NCBI GenBank assembly: GCA_049515655.1
Contig: JBEKTW010000001.1
Location: 124,001-188,000, forward strand
Reading direction: 5' to 3'
DNA: 64,000 bases
Origin: JBEKTW01 sp049515655
Lineage (GTDB): Bacteria; Bacteroidota; Ignavibacteria; UBA10030; SZUA-254
The notes below the pieces were generated by a model. It worked only from the letters and a program-made list of their open reading frames with translations. It was not told the origin of the DNA and searched no databases. A program made the translations under genes and the position numbers. Numbering within the stretch: position 1 is the stretch's first letter; each line of letters starts with the position of its first letter. Positions 7,590 to 17,281 of the stretch are shown in pieces.

Positions 7590-7976
7590 ATGTCAGTCGT
7601 TCAGGAAATTGTTGAGAAAATTGAGAAGCTCACGCTCTTGGAAGCAGCCGAGCTAAAGAAGGCGCTCGAAGAAAAATTCGGCGTTACAGCCGCCGCACCC
7701 ATGATGATGGCCGGCGGAGCCATGCCGGGCGCGGGCGGTGGTGCCGCCGCTCCAGTGGAAGAGAAGACGGAGTTCACCGTCTTGTTGAAAGCCGCCGGTG
7801 CGCAGAAGATCAATGTCATTAAGGTCGTTCGTGCTGCCACCGGTCTCGGTTTGAAGGAAGCAAAGGACCTCGTGGACGGTGCCCCGAAGAACGTGAAGGA
7901 AAGTGTGAATAAGGATGAAGCCGAAAAACTGAAGAAGGAACTTGAAGAGGCCGGCGCCCAGGTGGAGTTGAAGTAG
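7590..7976 (+). CDS. rplL: 50S ribosomal protein L7/L12 (bL12)
   Basis: A 128-residue L12. The N-terminal dimerisation domain (residues 1-35) binds L10, an Ala/Gly/Met-rich hinge follows (about 36-57), and the C-terminal factor-binding domain carries KINVIKVVRAATGLGLKEAK and DLVDGAPKNVKE. The Shine-Dalgarno AAGGAGAAA precedes the ATG. Rich in Lys and Glu with a regular hinge, as expected for a high-copy stalk protein. Confidence 0.98.
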   Translation: MSVVQEIVEKIEKLTLLEAAELKKALEEKFGVTAAAPMMMAGGAMPGAGGGAAAPVEEKTEFTVLLKAAGAQKINVIKVVRAATGLGLKEAKDLVDGAPKNVKESVNKDEAEKLKKELEEAGAQVELK

Positions 7977-8077
7977 CCGGAAGTCTTCGCAAGTTCTCGA
8001 AAAAATCGGATTCAAACTTTTTCCACTCATTTGGTGTTGAAGAATAAGACGTCAAGTATCAAAAATTACGAAGGCAG

Positions 8078-8111
8078 CCGGTAGCCTCTTTGTGAAGAAA
8101 GAGGTTATCGG
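8078..8111 (+). terminator. Hairpin between rplL and rpoB (attenuator-like)
   Basis: CCGGTAGCCTCTTT (8078-8091) pairs with AAAGAGGTTATCGG (8098-8111) in a 14-bp stem with two G-U pairs and a 6-nt loop. A broken T-rich run (TTTGCTGTTTATTTTT) follows. It sits where E. coli has the rplL-rpoB attenuator and RNase III site, so partial termination or processing that sets the ratio of L12 to RNA polymerase is likely. The rest of the 232-bp gap shows no gene. Confidence 0.6.
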
Positions 8112-8208
8112 TTTGCTGTTTATTTTTCGCGCAGCCGCGCACGCGGAAGTTGCACCTAACATGTCAGTGACCGATCATCGACCATACTACTATAGAGGAG
8201 AGTGACTT

Positions 8209-11200
8209 TTGAAAAGTCAATCAAATTCTTCCAACGGACGAATATCATTCTCAAAGATTCCCCAACTCACGGAATATCCCGACCTGCTGAATGTACAGTT
8301 GGAATCGTGGGAACATTTCCTCCAGGTGGGCGCCGCTCCCGATAAACGGAAGAACCAGGGCCTTCAACAAATCTTCCGGATGAACTTTCCCATCACGGAC
8401 GCCCGGGAAAACTACATTCTCGAGTTCGTGGAGTATTATGTCGAGAAGCCGAAGTACACCGTCGTAGAGTGCGTCGAACGCGGACTCACGTTTGCGGTTC
8501 CCCTCAAGGCGAAACTGCGCCTCTCGACCAAGAGCGAAGACGGCAAAAGTTATGTCGACACGATCGAACAGGACGTCTACCTCGGCAACCTGCCGTCGAT
8601 GACCCATCGGGGAACGTTCATCATCAACGGGGCAGAGCGCGTCGTGGTAAGTCAACTGCATCGTTCCCCCGGAGTGTTCTTTGATGAGACCGTCCACCCG
8701 AATGGAATGTCCATCTACTCGGCCCGCATCATTCCCTTGCGCGGGTCATGGCTGGAATTCACGACCGACATCAGCAACGTCATGTACATTTACATCGACC
8801 GCAAAAAGAAATTCCCGGTCACGACGCTCCTGCGTGCCCTGGGCTACTCTTCGGACGATGAAATCCTGCAGCTCTTCAACCTCGTTGAAGAAATCGATGC
8901 GCACAAAGTCGATCTGAAAGACTATGTCGGCCGGGTCGTGTGCAGCGATGTGGTGGACAAGAAAACCGGCGAGATCTTCATCAGCAAGGATTCCCCGTTC
9001 ACGGAAGACTTGATGAAGCGCGCGAAAAAATCCGAAATCAAGAAGATTCGTTTTCTCAAGTATGAAGGGACGGGCGAAAGTTCCGTCATCGCGAATACTA
9101 TTCAGAAAGACACCGCCCGCTCGGGTGAAGAGGCACTCAATGCCATTTACCAGCAATTGCGCTCGGGCGAAGCGCCCGACCTCGAGACGGCGAAGAATCT
9201 CCTCGACCGCCTGTTCTTCAATGAAAAGCGTTATGACATAGGCGATGTCGGTCGTTATCGCATGAATGCGAAACTGAGCTTGTCGACCCCGGCGACCCTC
9301 ACGACATTGACCAAGGACGATATTATCGCGATAATCAACTATCTTATCGAGCTCCAGCAGGGCAAGAAGTCGGTCGACGACATCGACCATCTTGGCAACC
9401 GTCGGGTCCGGACCGTCGGAGAACAGATCGCACAGCAGTTCAATATCGGCCTTGTACGCATGGCTCGAACCATCCGCGAGCGCCTCAGTTTGCGCGACCA
9501 GGAAAAACTCACTCCGCAAGATCTGGTGAATGCGCGAACGATCACGAGCGTCATCAATGCCTTCTACGGGACGAACCAGTTATCACAATTCATGGACCAG
9601 ACCAACCCGTTGGCGGAGATTACGCACAAGCGGCGCATGTCCGCTCTCGGTCCGGGCGGCCTCACCCGCGAGCGCGCCGGGTTCGAAGTCCGCGACGTGC
9701 ACTATACGCACTACGGTCGGCTCTGCCCCATTGAAACCCCGGAAGGTCCCAACATCGGATTGATCTCCTCGCTGTGTATTCACGCCCGCGTGAATGAGTT
9801 CGGCTTCATCGAGACTCCGTATCGGAAGATTAAGAACAAAAAGGTCACCGAGGAAGTTGAATATATGACGGCCGAAAGGGAAGACCAGTACGTCATCGCG
9901 CAGGCAACGACCCCGGTCGACGAAAAGGGAAGTTTCCTCACGGAGCGCGTGAAAGCGCGGTTCCAGAGCGACTATCCGATGTCGAAACCCGATGAGGTTC
10001 ACTACATGGACGTCGCCCCGAGCCAGATCGTCAGCGCGGCTGCGGCACTCATTCCGTTCCTTGAGCATGACGACGCGAACCGTGCGCTGATGGGTTCGAA
10101 CATGCAGCGCCAGGCTGTACCCCTCCTCAGGCCCGGAACGCCGATCGTAGGAACCGGACTCGAAGAGAAGGTGGCTCATGACGCCCGGACATTGATCGTT
10201 GCCGAACGGAACGGCGCTATCGAATTTGTCGATTCAAACCGCATCGTGGTCAACTACGATATCGACGAAGAGAGCGTCGAAGCGCTTGTGAGCTTCGATG
10301 AAAAGAAGAAAGTGGAATACCGGCTGGTCAAATTCTTCCGCACCAACCAGGATACGTGCATCAACCAGCGTTCGGTTGTGAAACCCGGACAGAAGGTGAA
10401 AAAGGGAGATGTGCTCGCGGACGGATGCGCGACAGATCGTGGCGAGCTGGCCCTCGGCCGCAACGTCCTGGTGGCTTTCATGCCGTGGCGCGGTTACAAC
10501 TTCGAAGATGCCATCGTTCTGAGTGAGCGGCTGGTCGCAGAAGATGTTTTTACTTCGATCCACATTGAGGAGTTTGAGTTACAGGTGAGGGATACAAAGC
10601 GCGGCGAGGAAGAATTTACCGCGGAAATTCCCAACGTGAGTGAAGAAGCCGTGAAGGATCTGGATGAAAACGGCGTCGTCCGGGTTGGAGCTGAAGTCCA
10701 TGAAGGAGACATCCTCATTGGAAAAATCACTCCGAAGGGGGAGACGGAATCCACGCCGGAAGAGAAACTCCTCAAGGCGATTTTCGGAGAAAAAGCAGGC
10801 GATGTGAAGGATGCATCGTTGAAAGCGCCGCCCGGCATGAAAGGTGTCGTCATTGCCACGAAACTCTTCAGCCGCAAGAAACGGGATTCAGAGTCGAAAA
10901 AGAGTGAGAAACGAATTTCCGAGCAGCTGGACCGTTCCTTGAAGAACGATTTGAAAGAGAACGATGAGAAGCTGGTGAGAAAGCTCACCTTGTTGTTGAG
11001 CGGCGAAAAATCTCTCGGCATCCGCAATTCATCGGGTGATGTTGTGATCCGGGCCGGCACCCAAATGAAGGAAGATACGTTCTCCAGTCTGTCGGGCCTG
11101 GAGAGGCTGGATTCGTCGCAGGAGTGGGTGGAAGACAAGCGGAAGAACAACCTGGTGACGAGAATCTACCAGAATTATGTCAAGAAGCAGAACGAGATCA

Positions 11201-11985
11201 ATGAGTTCTACAAGCATGAGAAGACCAAGCTCATGCTGGGCGATGAGCTGCCCTCCGGCATCGTTCAGCTCGCGAAGGTTTACGTGGCGAAGAAACGGAA
11301 AGTCTCCGTCGGCGATAAGATGGCCGGCAGGCATGGGAACAAGGGCGTTGTCGCGAAAGTCGTCCCGGTGGAAGACATGCCTTTCCTGCCGGATGGAACA
11401 CCCGTTGACATGGTGCTGAACCCGCTGGGCGTCCCCTCGCGAATGAACCTCGGCCAATTGTTTGAAACGGCTCTCGGCTGGGCGGGTATGAAACTCGGGA
11501 CGCGCTATTCCTCGCCGATTTTTGACGGGGCGCGATGGGAAGACGTTCAAGCCGAACTGAAAAAAGCCGAGCTAGACGTGAATTCAAAGACGATACTTCG
11601 CGACGGCCGCTCCGGGGAAGTGTTCGACCAACCGGTAACCGTTGGCTGCATCTACATGATGAAGCTGTCGCACCTCGTTGACGACAAGATCCACGCGCGA
11701 TCGATCGGACCGTACTCCCTGATCACACAGCAGCCACTCGGCGGCAAGGCGCAATTCGGCGGACAGCGCTTCGGGGAAATGGAAGTCTGGGCGCTGGAAG
11801 CGTACGGTGCCGCTAACGTCCTTCAGGAAATTCTGACCGTCAAGAGCGATGACGTTCCGGGACGCGCGAAACTGTACGAAGCGATCGTCAAAGGGGATAA
11901 TCTCCCTGAACCCAATGTTCCGGAATCCTTCAACGTGCTCGTGCGCGAACTCATGGGCCTCGGATTAGATGTGAAGATTGAATAG
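8209..11985 (+). CDS. rpoB: DNA-directed RNA polymerase subunit beta
   Basis: A 1258-residue beta subunit. The rifampicin region (QLSQFMDQTNPLAEITHKRR, then MSALGPGGLTRERAG) has the residues of sensitive enzymes at the usual resistance positions (equivalents of D516, H526 and S531). The region GDKMAGRHGNKGVV near the active site and the clamp-binding C-terminus (PESFNVLVRELMGLGLDV) are intact. A charged insert around residues 890-960 is lysine- and glutamate-rich. The start is TTG at 8209, with GAGGAG at 8195-8200 and no ATG in a plausible position. Followed 53 nt later by rpoC. Confidence 0.98.
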   Translation: MKSQSNSSNGRISFSKIPQLTEYPDLLNVQLESWEHFLQVGAAPDKRKNQGLQQIFRMNFPITDARENYILEFVEYYVEKPKYTVVECVERGLTFAVPLKAKLRLSTKSEDGKSYVDTIEQDVYLGNLPSMTHRGTFIINGAERVVVSQLHRSPGVFFDETVHPNGMSIYSARIIPLRGSWLEFTTDISNVMYIYIDRKKKFPVTTLLRALGYSSDDEILQLFNLVEEIDAHKVDLKDYVGRVVCSDVVDKKTGEIFISKDSPFTEDLMKRAKKSEIKKIRFLKYEGTGESSVIANTIQKDTARSGEEALNAIYQQLRSGEAPDLETAKNLLDRLFFNEKRYDIGDVGRYRMNAKLSLSTPATLTTLTKDDIIAIINYLIELQQGKKSVDDIDHLGNRRVRTVGEQIAQQFNIGLVRMARTIRERLSLRDQEKLTPQDLVNARTITSVINAFYGTNQLSQFMDQTNPLAEITHKRRMSALGPGGLTRERAGFEVRDVHYTHYGRLCPIETPEGPNIGLISSLCIHARVNEFGFIETPYRKIKNKKVTEEVEYMTAEREDQYVIAQATTPVDEKGSFLTERVKARFQSDYPMSKPDEVHYMDVAPSQIVSAAAALIPFLEHDDANRALMGSNMQRQAVPLLRPGTPIVGTGLEEKVAHDARTLIVAERNGAIEFVDSNRIVVNYDIDEESVEALVSFDEKKKVEYRLVKFFRTNQDTCINQRSVVKPGQKVKKGDVLADGCATDRGELALGRNVLVAFMPWRGYNFEDAIVLSERLVAEDVFTSIHIEEFELQVRDTKRGEEEFTAEIPNVSEEAVKDLDENGVVRVGAEVHEGDILIGKITPKGETESTPEEKLLKAIFGEKAGDVKDASLKAPPGMKGVVIATKLFSRKKRDSESKKSEKRISEQLDRSLKNDLKENDEKLVRKLTLLLSGEKSLGIRNSSGDVVIRAGTQMKEDTFSSLSGLERLDSSQEWVEDKRKNNLVTRIYQNYVKKQNEINEFYKHEKTKLMLGDELPSGIVQLAKVYVAKKRKVSVGDKMAGRHGNKGVVAKVVPVEDMPFLPDGTPVDMVLNPLGVPSRMNLGQLFETALGWAGMKLGTRYSSPIFDGARWEDVQAELKKAELDVNSKTILRDGRSGEVFDQPVTVGCIYMMKLSHLVDDKIHARSIGPYSLITQQPLGGKAQFGGQRFGEMEVWALEAYGAANVLQEILTVKSDDVPGRAKLYEAIVKGDNLPEPNVPESFNVLVRELMGLGLDVKIE

Positions 11986-12038
11986 TGCATCGTTCTTCGA
12001 TCAATTGACCCTATACATAAAACGATTTTGGAGAGAGC

Positions 12039-15000
12039 ATGGCATTCACACAAAATGAATCGTTGATTAAGAAAAATTTCACGAGAATCACAATTTCTCT
12101 TGCATCGTCAGACCTGATTCTTTCTCGGTCGCATGGTGAAGTCACAAAGCCCGAAACGATCAATTATCGTTCGTTCCGGCCCGAAAAGGACGGTCTCTTC
12201 TGCGAGAAGATTTTTGGTCCGGTTCGCGATTGGGAATGCCACTGCGGTAAGTATAAACGCATCCGGTATAAGGGAATTATTTGTGACCGCTGCGGTGTGG
12301 AGGTTACCCAGAAGAGCGTCCGGCGCGAACGGATGGGACACATTTCGCTCGCCGTTCCGATCGTTCATATCTGGTATTTGCGTTCACTTCCCTCGAAAAT
12401 TGGCGGTATCCTCGGTCTGAACAGCAAAGACCTCGAACGTATCGTCTATTATGAGTCGTACGTCGTTGTCCAGCCGGGTCTGACGGGGTTGCATAAGATG
12501 GATTTGCTTTCAGAGGAACAGTATTATGAAGTTCTCGCTTCCTTGCCCGAGAAAAATCACGACCTCGAGAACACTGACGAGCGCAAGTTCATCGCGAAAA
12601 TCGGGGGAGATGCTATCAAGGATTTGTTGAAACGCGTCGACGTCAATGAACTTGGCAGACAGCTTCGCGAAAGTTTGAAGACTGAGACCTCCGTTCAAAA
12701 GAAGCAGGATACGTTGAAGCGATTGAGCGTCATTGAGGCGTTTCGTGAAAGAGATGGAGTCGAAATTAATAAGCCTGATTGGATGGTCCTTGACGTTATC
12801 CCCGTCGTTCCACCTGAACTCCGGCCGTTGGTCCCCCTCGAAGGAGGACGCTTTGCTACATCGGACCTGAATGATCTGTACCGCCGGGTGATCATCCGCA
12901 ACAATCGATTGCGCCGGTTGATCGAAATCAAAGCGCCGGAAGTCATTCTGCGAAACGAGAAACGCATGTTGCAGGAGGCGGCGGATGCGCTGTTCGACAA
13001 CTCGCGTCGCGTCAACGCCGTGAGCTCCGATAATAATCGCGCCCTCAAGTCGCTCTCCGATATGCTCAAAGGGAAACAGGGACGCTTCCGGCAAAACCTC
13101 CTTGGAAAACGCGTGGACTATTCGGGTCGTTCGGTCATCGTCGTGGGGCCGGAACTTAAATTGCATGAATGCGGCCTCCCGAAAGACATGGCGGTAGAAC
13201 TGTTCAAGCCCTTCATCATACGTAAACTCATCGAGCGGGGCCTGGTGAAAACGGTCAAGAGCGCGAAGAAAATGGTTGACAAGAAAGGCCAGGAAGTTTA
13301 TGAAATTCTCGAAAATATCATCGACGGTCACCCTGTCATTCTCAATCGCGCTCCAACCCTGCACAGATTAGGTATACAGGCCTTTCAACCTGTGCTTGTC
13401 GAAGGCAAAGCAATTCGGATCCACCCCATGGTCTGCACGGCCTTCAACGCTGATTTCGACGGAGACCAGATGGCCGTTCACGTCCCGCTGTCATTCGACG
13501 CTCAGCTTGAAGCGCGTATACTGATGCTTTCAAGTCATAATATTCTTTCGCCCTCCAACGGCACGCCAATTGTCCATCCTACACAGGACCAGGTGCTCGG
13601 ATGTTACTATCTGACAAAATCAAGGGCCGGGGATATTGGCGACGGAAAACAGTTCTCTTCTTCCAGCGAGGTTGTGATCGCATACAACCTTGGGAAGGTC
13701 GGACTTCATGCTCACATTAAGGTCCGCTTCGACGGTAAGCTTGTCGATACGACAACAGGCCGGGTGATCTTTAACCAAATCGTGCCGGAGGAGCTTGGTT
13801 ACATCAACGAATTGTTGAACAAGAAGCGGTTGACGCAGATCGTTCATGAGGTGTTCCGGAAATGCGGCAATATTCGTACTGCTGAGTTTCTCGACAACTT
13901 GAAGGAACTCGGTTTCACGTACGCAACCAAAGGCGGCTTGTCGGTAAGTGTCGGAGACGTCGTCATCCCGAAGGAGAAGGAAGAGATTATTACCAAGGCA
14001 ATGCAGGATGTTGAAAACGTTCAGAACCAGTACTTCCGCGGGTTCATCACAAATGGCGAGCGGTACAACAAGGTCATTGACCTATGGACAAGAGCCACCA
14101 ACAAGGTTGCCGAGCGTTTGTTCGGCTCGCTCCAGCACGACCGGGAGGGTTTCAACTCGCTCTACATGATGGTCGATTCGGGAGCCCGCGGTTCAAAAGA
14201 ACAAGTTCGACAGCTTGCCGGTATGCGTGGACTCATGGCAAAACCGCAGAAGAGTCTCCTGGGGGCAACGGGCGAATTGATCGAAAATCCCATTGTCGCC
14301 AATTTCCGTGAAGGACTCTCCATCCTAGAGTATTTTATCTCAACGCATGGCGCAAGGAAGGGTCTTGCGGATACGGCGTTGAAGACCGCCGATGCCGGCT
14401 ATCTCACGCGTCGATTGGTCGATGTCGCCCAGGATGCGGTCATTGCACTCCACGATTGCGGCACGATTCGCGGCGTGCTCACCGGTGCGTTGAAAGAGGG
14501 CGAAGATATCAAGGAGCCGCTCTCGGAGCGCATCCTCGGCCGAGTGGCAGTGCATGATGTGGTCGATCCTTTGTCGGGGAAAGTGCTTGTCAAGTCGAGT
14601 GAGGAGATTGACGAGGATAAGGCCGCTGCAATTTCAGAGACGTCGATCGAAGCCGTAGAAATCCGGTCAGTTCTGACGTGTGAAGCAAAGCGCGGGGTTT
14701 GCGCGAAGTGTTACGGCACAGACCTAACGAATGCTAAACTGGTCGAGCCGGGAACGGCGGTAGGAATCATCGCGGCGCAGTCCATCGGTGAGCCGGGAAC
14801 GCAGTTGACACTGCGAACCTTCCACACCGGCGGCACGGCGAGTTTGATCGCGTCGCAGTCACAGATTATTTCAAAGTTCGACGGCTTCGTGAAATATGAG
14901 GGGATCAAATCGCTGAAGCAGGAAGAAGGTGAGGGAAAGATCATTGTCATCGGCAGAAGCGGTGTCGTCCATATCGTCGATGAGGATAACCGCGTTCTCA

Positions 15001-16349
15001 CAAAGTACGATGTCCCGTACGGATCGACTCTCCTTCTCGCGGACGGCGCTCCGATTAAAAAGGGCGAGATCATCTACGAGTGGGATCCCTACAACGCTGT
15101 GATCATTTCGGAACACTCGGGCGTTGTAAAATACCGCGACTTAAAAGAGAATGTTACGTACCGGGAAGAACCGGATGAGCAAACCGGACACATTCAAAAA
15201 GTTGTCATAGACTATCGTGACAGGACGTTGAGTCCTACACTCACCGTTACCAACAGCAAAGGGCAAAAAGTCGGCAGCTACATCATTCCGACTCGGGCGC
15301 ACCTGAGCGTCAACGATGGAGAGGAAGTGAAGGCGGGAACGGTTTTGGTGAAGATTCCGCGCGACCTGGGAAAGACGCGTGACATTACGGGCGGTTTGCC
15401 GCGGGTAACGGAGTTGTTCGAGGCCCGCAGTCCGGCAGACCCTGCCATCGTCTCTGAGATCGATGGTGTCGTCAATTTCGGACCGCAGAAACGTGGCTCG
15501 CGGGAGATTGTCGTCCGCAGCCATGACGGCAAAGATGAACGGCGGTATCTGATCCCGATGGGCAAGCACGTTCTCGTGCAGGACCACGACGTGATCCGGT
15601 CTGGAGAGAGGCTTTCAGACGGTGCTATCGACCCGCAGGATATTCTCCGGATCAAGGGCGTCGGCGCGGTGCAGGAGTACCTCGTGAATGAAATCCAGGA
15701 AGTCTATCGTATGCAGGGCGTGAAGATCAACGACAAGCATATCGAGGTCATCGTCCGCCAGATGATGCAAAAAGTTCACATTGTAGACCCGGCTGACACG
15801 CGATTTCTTGAGGATGACTACATAGATATACACACCGTGAACGAAGAGAACGAACACATACAAGACATGGTTGTCGTGACGAGCAAAGGTGATTCGAAAC
15901 TCAAGAACGCTCAACAGATATCGCGCAAGAAAATCCGTGAAGCAAATGCAGATCTACGGAAAAAAGGGAAGAAGATCGTTGAAGTTCGTGATGGCGACCC
16001 CGCAACCACAGAACCGGTTTTGCTTGGAATAACCCAGGCGGCACTGTCGACGGACAGCTGGGTCTCTGCTGCTTCATTCCAGGAGACGACCAAAGTTCTC
16101 ACTGATGCGGCTGTCGAGGGGAAGATGGATTACCTCCTGGGATTGAAGGAAAATGTCATCATGGGCCATCTTATACCGGCGGGAACAGGGTTGAAGAAAT
16201 TCAAAAGCCTCATTGTGATGAACAAAGAGGAAAAGGTTCCCGTTGAGGAACCACCTGCGGAGCCGGAAATAGAAGAAAAACCCAAGGTGAAGCGGCGTGA
16301 AAAAGCGGCTATCTCAAAGCTGCAAATGATTCCCCTTGACAAAAAGTAA
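12039..16349 (+). CDS. rpoC: DNA-directed RNA polymerase subunit beta'
   Basis: A 1436-residue beta' subunit. The N-terminal zinc site has Cys 67, 69, 82 and 85. The catalytic NADFDGD motif lies at residues 470-476, with metal-binding Asp 472, 474 and 476. The second zinc site (CEAKRGVCAKCYGTDL) and the trigger-loop region (GEPGTQLTLRTFHTGG) are present. The C-terminus is a charged tail. The last codons overlap the promoter of the following str operon (16336-16364). ATG start at 12039 after GGAGAGAGC. Confidence 0.98.
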   Translation: MAFTQNESLIKKNFTRITISLASSDLILSRSHGEVTKPETINYRSFRPEKDGLFCEKIFGPVRDWECHCGKYKRIRYKGIICDRCGVEVTQKSVRRERMGHISLAVPIVHIWYLRSLPSKIGGILGLNSKDLERIVYYESYVVVQPGLTGLHKMDLLSEEQYYEVLASLPEKNHDLENTDERKFIAKIGGDAIKDLLKRVDVNELGRQLRESLKTETSVQKKQDTLKRLSVIEAFRERDGVEINKPDWMVLDVIPVVPPELRPLVPLEGGRFATSDLNDLYRRVIIRNNRLRRLIEIKAPEVILRNEKRMLQEAADALFDNSRRVNAVSSDNNRALKSLSDMLKGKQGRFRQNLLGKRVDYSGRSVIVVGPELKLHECGLPKDMAVELFKPFIIRKLIERGLVKTVKSAKKMVDKKGQEVYEILENIIDGHPVILNRAPTLHRLGIQAFQPVLVEGKAIRIHPMVCTAFNADFDGDQMAVHVPLSFDAQLEARILMLSSHNILSPSNGTPIVHPTQDQVLGCYYLTKSRAGDIGDGKQFSSSSEVVIAYNLGKVGLHAHIKVRFDGKLVDTTTGRVIFNQIVPEELGYINELLNKKRLTQIVHEVFRKCGNIRTAEFLDNLKELGFTYATKGGLSVSVGDVVIPKEKEEIITKAMQDVENVQNQYFRGFITNGERYNKVIDLWTRATNKVAERLFGSLQHDREGFNSLYMMVDSGARGSKEQVRQLAGMRGLMAKPQKSLLGATGELIENPIVANFREGLSILEYFISTHGARKGLADTALKTADAGYLTRRLVDVAQDAVIALHDCGTIRGVLTGALKEGEDIKEPLSERILGRVAVHDVVDPLSGKVLVKSSEEIDEDKAAAISETSIEAVEIRSVLTCEAKRGVCAKCYGTDLTNAKLVEPGTAVGIIAAQSIGEPGTQLTLRTFHTGGTASLIASQSQIISKFDGFVKYEGIKSLKQEEGEGKIIVIGRSGVVHIVDEDNRVLTKYDVPYGSTLLLADGAPIKKGEIIYEWDPYNAVIISEHSGVVKYRDLKENVTYREEPDEQTGHIQKVVIDYRDRTLSPTLTVTNSKGQKVGSYIIPTRAHLSVNDGEEVKAGTVLVKIPRDLGKTRDITGGLPRVTELFEARSPADPAIVSEIDGVVNFGPQKRGSREIVVRSHDGKDERRYLIPMGKHVLVQDHDVIRSGERLSDGAIDPQDILRIKGVGAVQEYLVNEIQEVYRMQGVKINDKHIEVIVRQMMQKVHIVDPADTRFLEDDYIDIHTVNEENEHIQDMVVVTSKGDSKLKNAQQISRKKIREANADLRKKGKKIVEVRDGDPATTEPVLLGITQAALSTDSWVSAASFQETTKVLTDAAVEGKMDYLLGLKENVIMGHLIPAGTGLKKFKSLIVMNKEEKVPVEEPPAEPEIEEKPKVKRREKAAISKLQMIPLDKK

Positions 16350-16364
16350 AAAAAAGGCTATATT
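16336..16364 (+). promoter_or_regulatory. str-operon promoter overlapping the end of rpoC
   Basis: TTGACA (16336-16341) and TATATT (16359-16364) are spaced by 17 bases, an almost perfect sigma-70 promoter. The -35 box is inside the last codons of rpoC (LDKK region) and the rpoC stop is at 16347-16349. The predicted start is near 16371, leaving about 27 nt before the TTG start of rpsL. Confidence 0.75.
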
Positions 16365-16397
16365 GTAAAGCTTTGACTCAATTTTTGGATAACTCAA

Positions 16398-16769
16398 TTG
16401 CCGACAGTAAATCAATTAATTCGACTAGATCGCATAAAGGTAACCTATAAGAGCAAAGCACCTGCTCTGCAAGGTTCACCCCAGAAAAGGGGTGTCTGTA
16501 CGCGTGTGTATACGACAACGCCAAAGAAGCCGAATTCGGCTCTCAGGAAGGTCGCGCGCGTTCGCTTGACGAACGGTATTGAAGTGACTGCGTATATCCC
16601 CGGCGAAGGGCACAACCTGCAGGAACACTCGATCGTTTTGATCCGTGGTGGAAGGGTGAAAGACCTTCCGGGCGTTCGCTATCACATCATTCGCGGGACG
16701 CTTGACACTGCCGGTGTCACCGATCGCAAACAAGGCCGGTCAAGATATGGCGCGAAGAAACCCAAGTAG
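16398..16769 (+). CDS. rpsL: 30S ribosomal protein S12 (uS12)
   Basis: A 123-residue S12 of the decoding centre. The loop TTPKKPNSALRKVARVRL carries the lysines where streptomycin resistance changes occur, and both this loop and the GGRVKDLPGVRYH loop look wild type. The start is TTG at 16398, fixed by the conserved MPTVNQLIR N-terminus; there is only a weak GGAT upstream. It is the first gene of a promoter-proximal str operon and is followed 3 nt later by rpsG. Confidence 0.97.
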   Translation: MPTVNQLIRLDRIKVTYKSKAPALQGSPQKRGVCTRVYTTTPKKPNSALRKVARVRLTNGIEVTAYIPGEGHNLQEHSIVLIRGGRVKDLPGVRYHIIRGTLDTAGVTDRKQGRSRYGAKKPK

Positions 16770-16772
16770 CCT

Positions 16773-17240
16773 ATGAGAAAGAAACGATCGACAAGACGTA
16801 TAATCTCTCCGGACCCGAAGTTTAACGACGTCCTGGTTTCCAAGTTCATCAACAGCGTCCTGAGACGCGGCAAGAAGCACCTTGCCCGGCGTATCGTTTA
16901 CGATGCGCTGGACATAGCCGAGCAACGAAGCAAGACGAACGGACTGGAAATTTTCAAGAAGGCGGTTGAGAATGTCAAGCCCCTCCTGGAAATTCGCGCG
17001 CGCCGCGTTGGCGGTGCGACATACCAGATCCCGACCGAAGTCCGCCCGGATAGAAGCATCGCGCTCGCGATCCGATGGCTGATCAACTACGCGTCGGAGC
17101 GTAAGGACAAGTCAATGTCCCTTAAACTGGCATCCGAGTTTATTGCTGCTTCCACCAATGAAGGTAACGCAGTAAAAAAGAAAGAAGATACGCATAAAAT
17201 GGCTGAAGCAAACAAAGCGTTTGCTCATTTTAAGTGGTGA
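16773..17240 (+). CDS. rpsG: 30S ribosomal protein S7 (uS7)
   Basis: A 155-residue S7 that nucleates assembly of the 30S head and contacts E-site tRNA. The sequence MRKKRSTRRIISPDPKFNDV, the ARRVGGATYQIPTEVRPDRS segment and the C-terminal HKMAEANKAFAHFKW helix are all typical. It begins 3 nt after rpsL, so the two are probably coupled. Length equals the usual bacterial S7. Confidence 0.97.
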   Translation: MRKKRSTRRIISPDPKFNDVLVSKFINSVLRRGKKHLARRIVYDALDIAEQRSKTNGLEIFKKAVENVKPLLEIRARRVGGATYQIPTEVRPDRSIALAIRWLINYASERKDKSMSLKLASEFIAASTNEGNAVKKKEDTHKMAEANKAFAHFKW

Positions 17241-17281
17241 TGACTACATATTTTGAAACGTCGATCATATAATCAGACAGT

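Noticed and set aside
8746..9519. A 257-codon minus-strand frame opposite rpoB
   Set aside because: It is antisense to rpoB and shows no recognisable domain.
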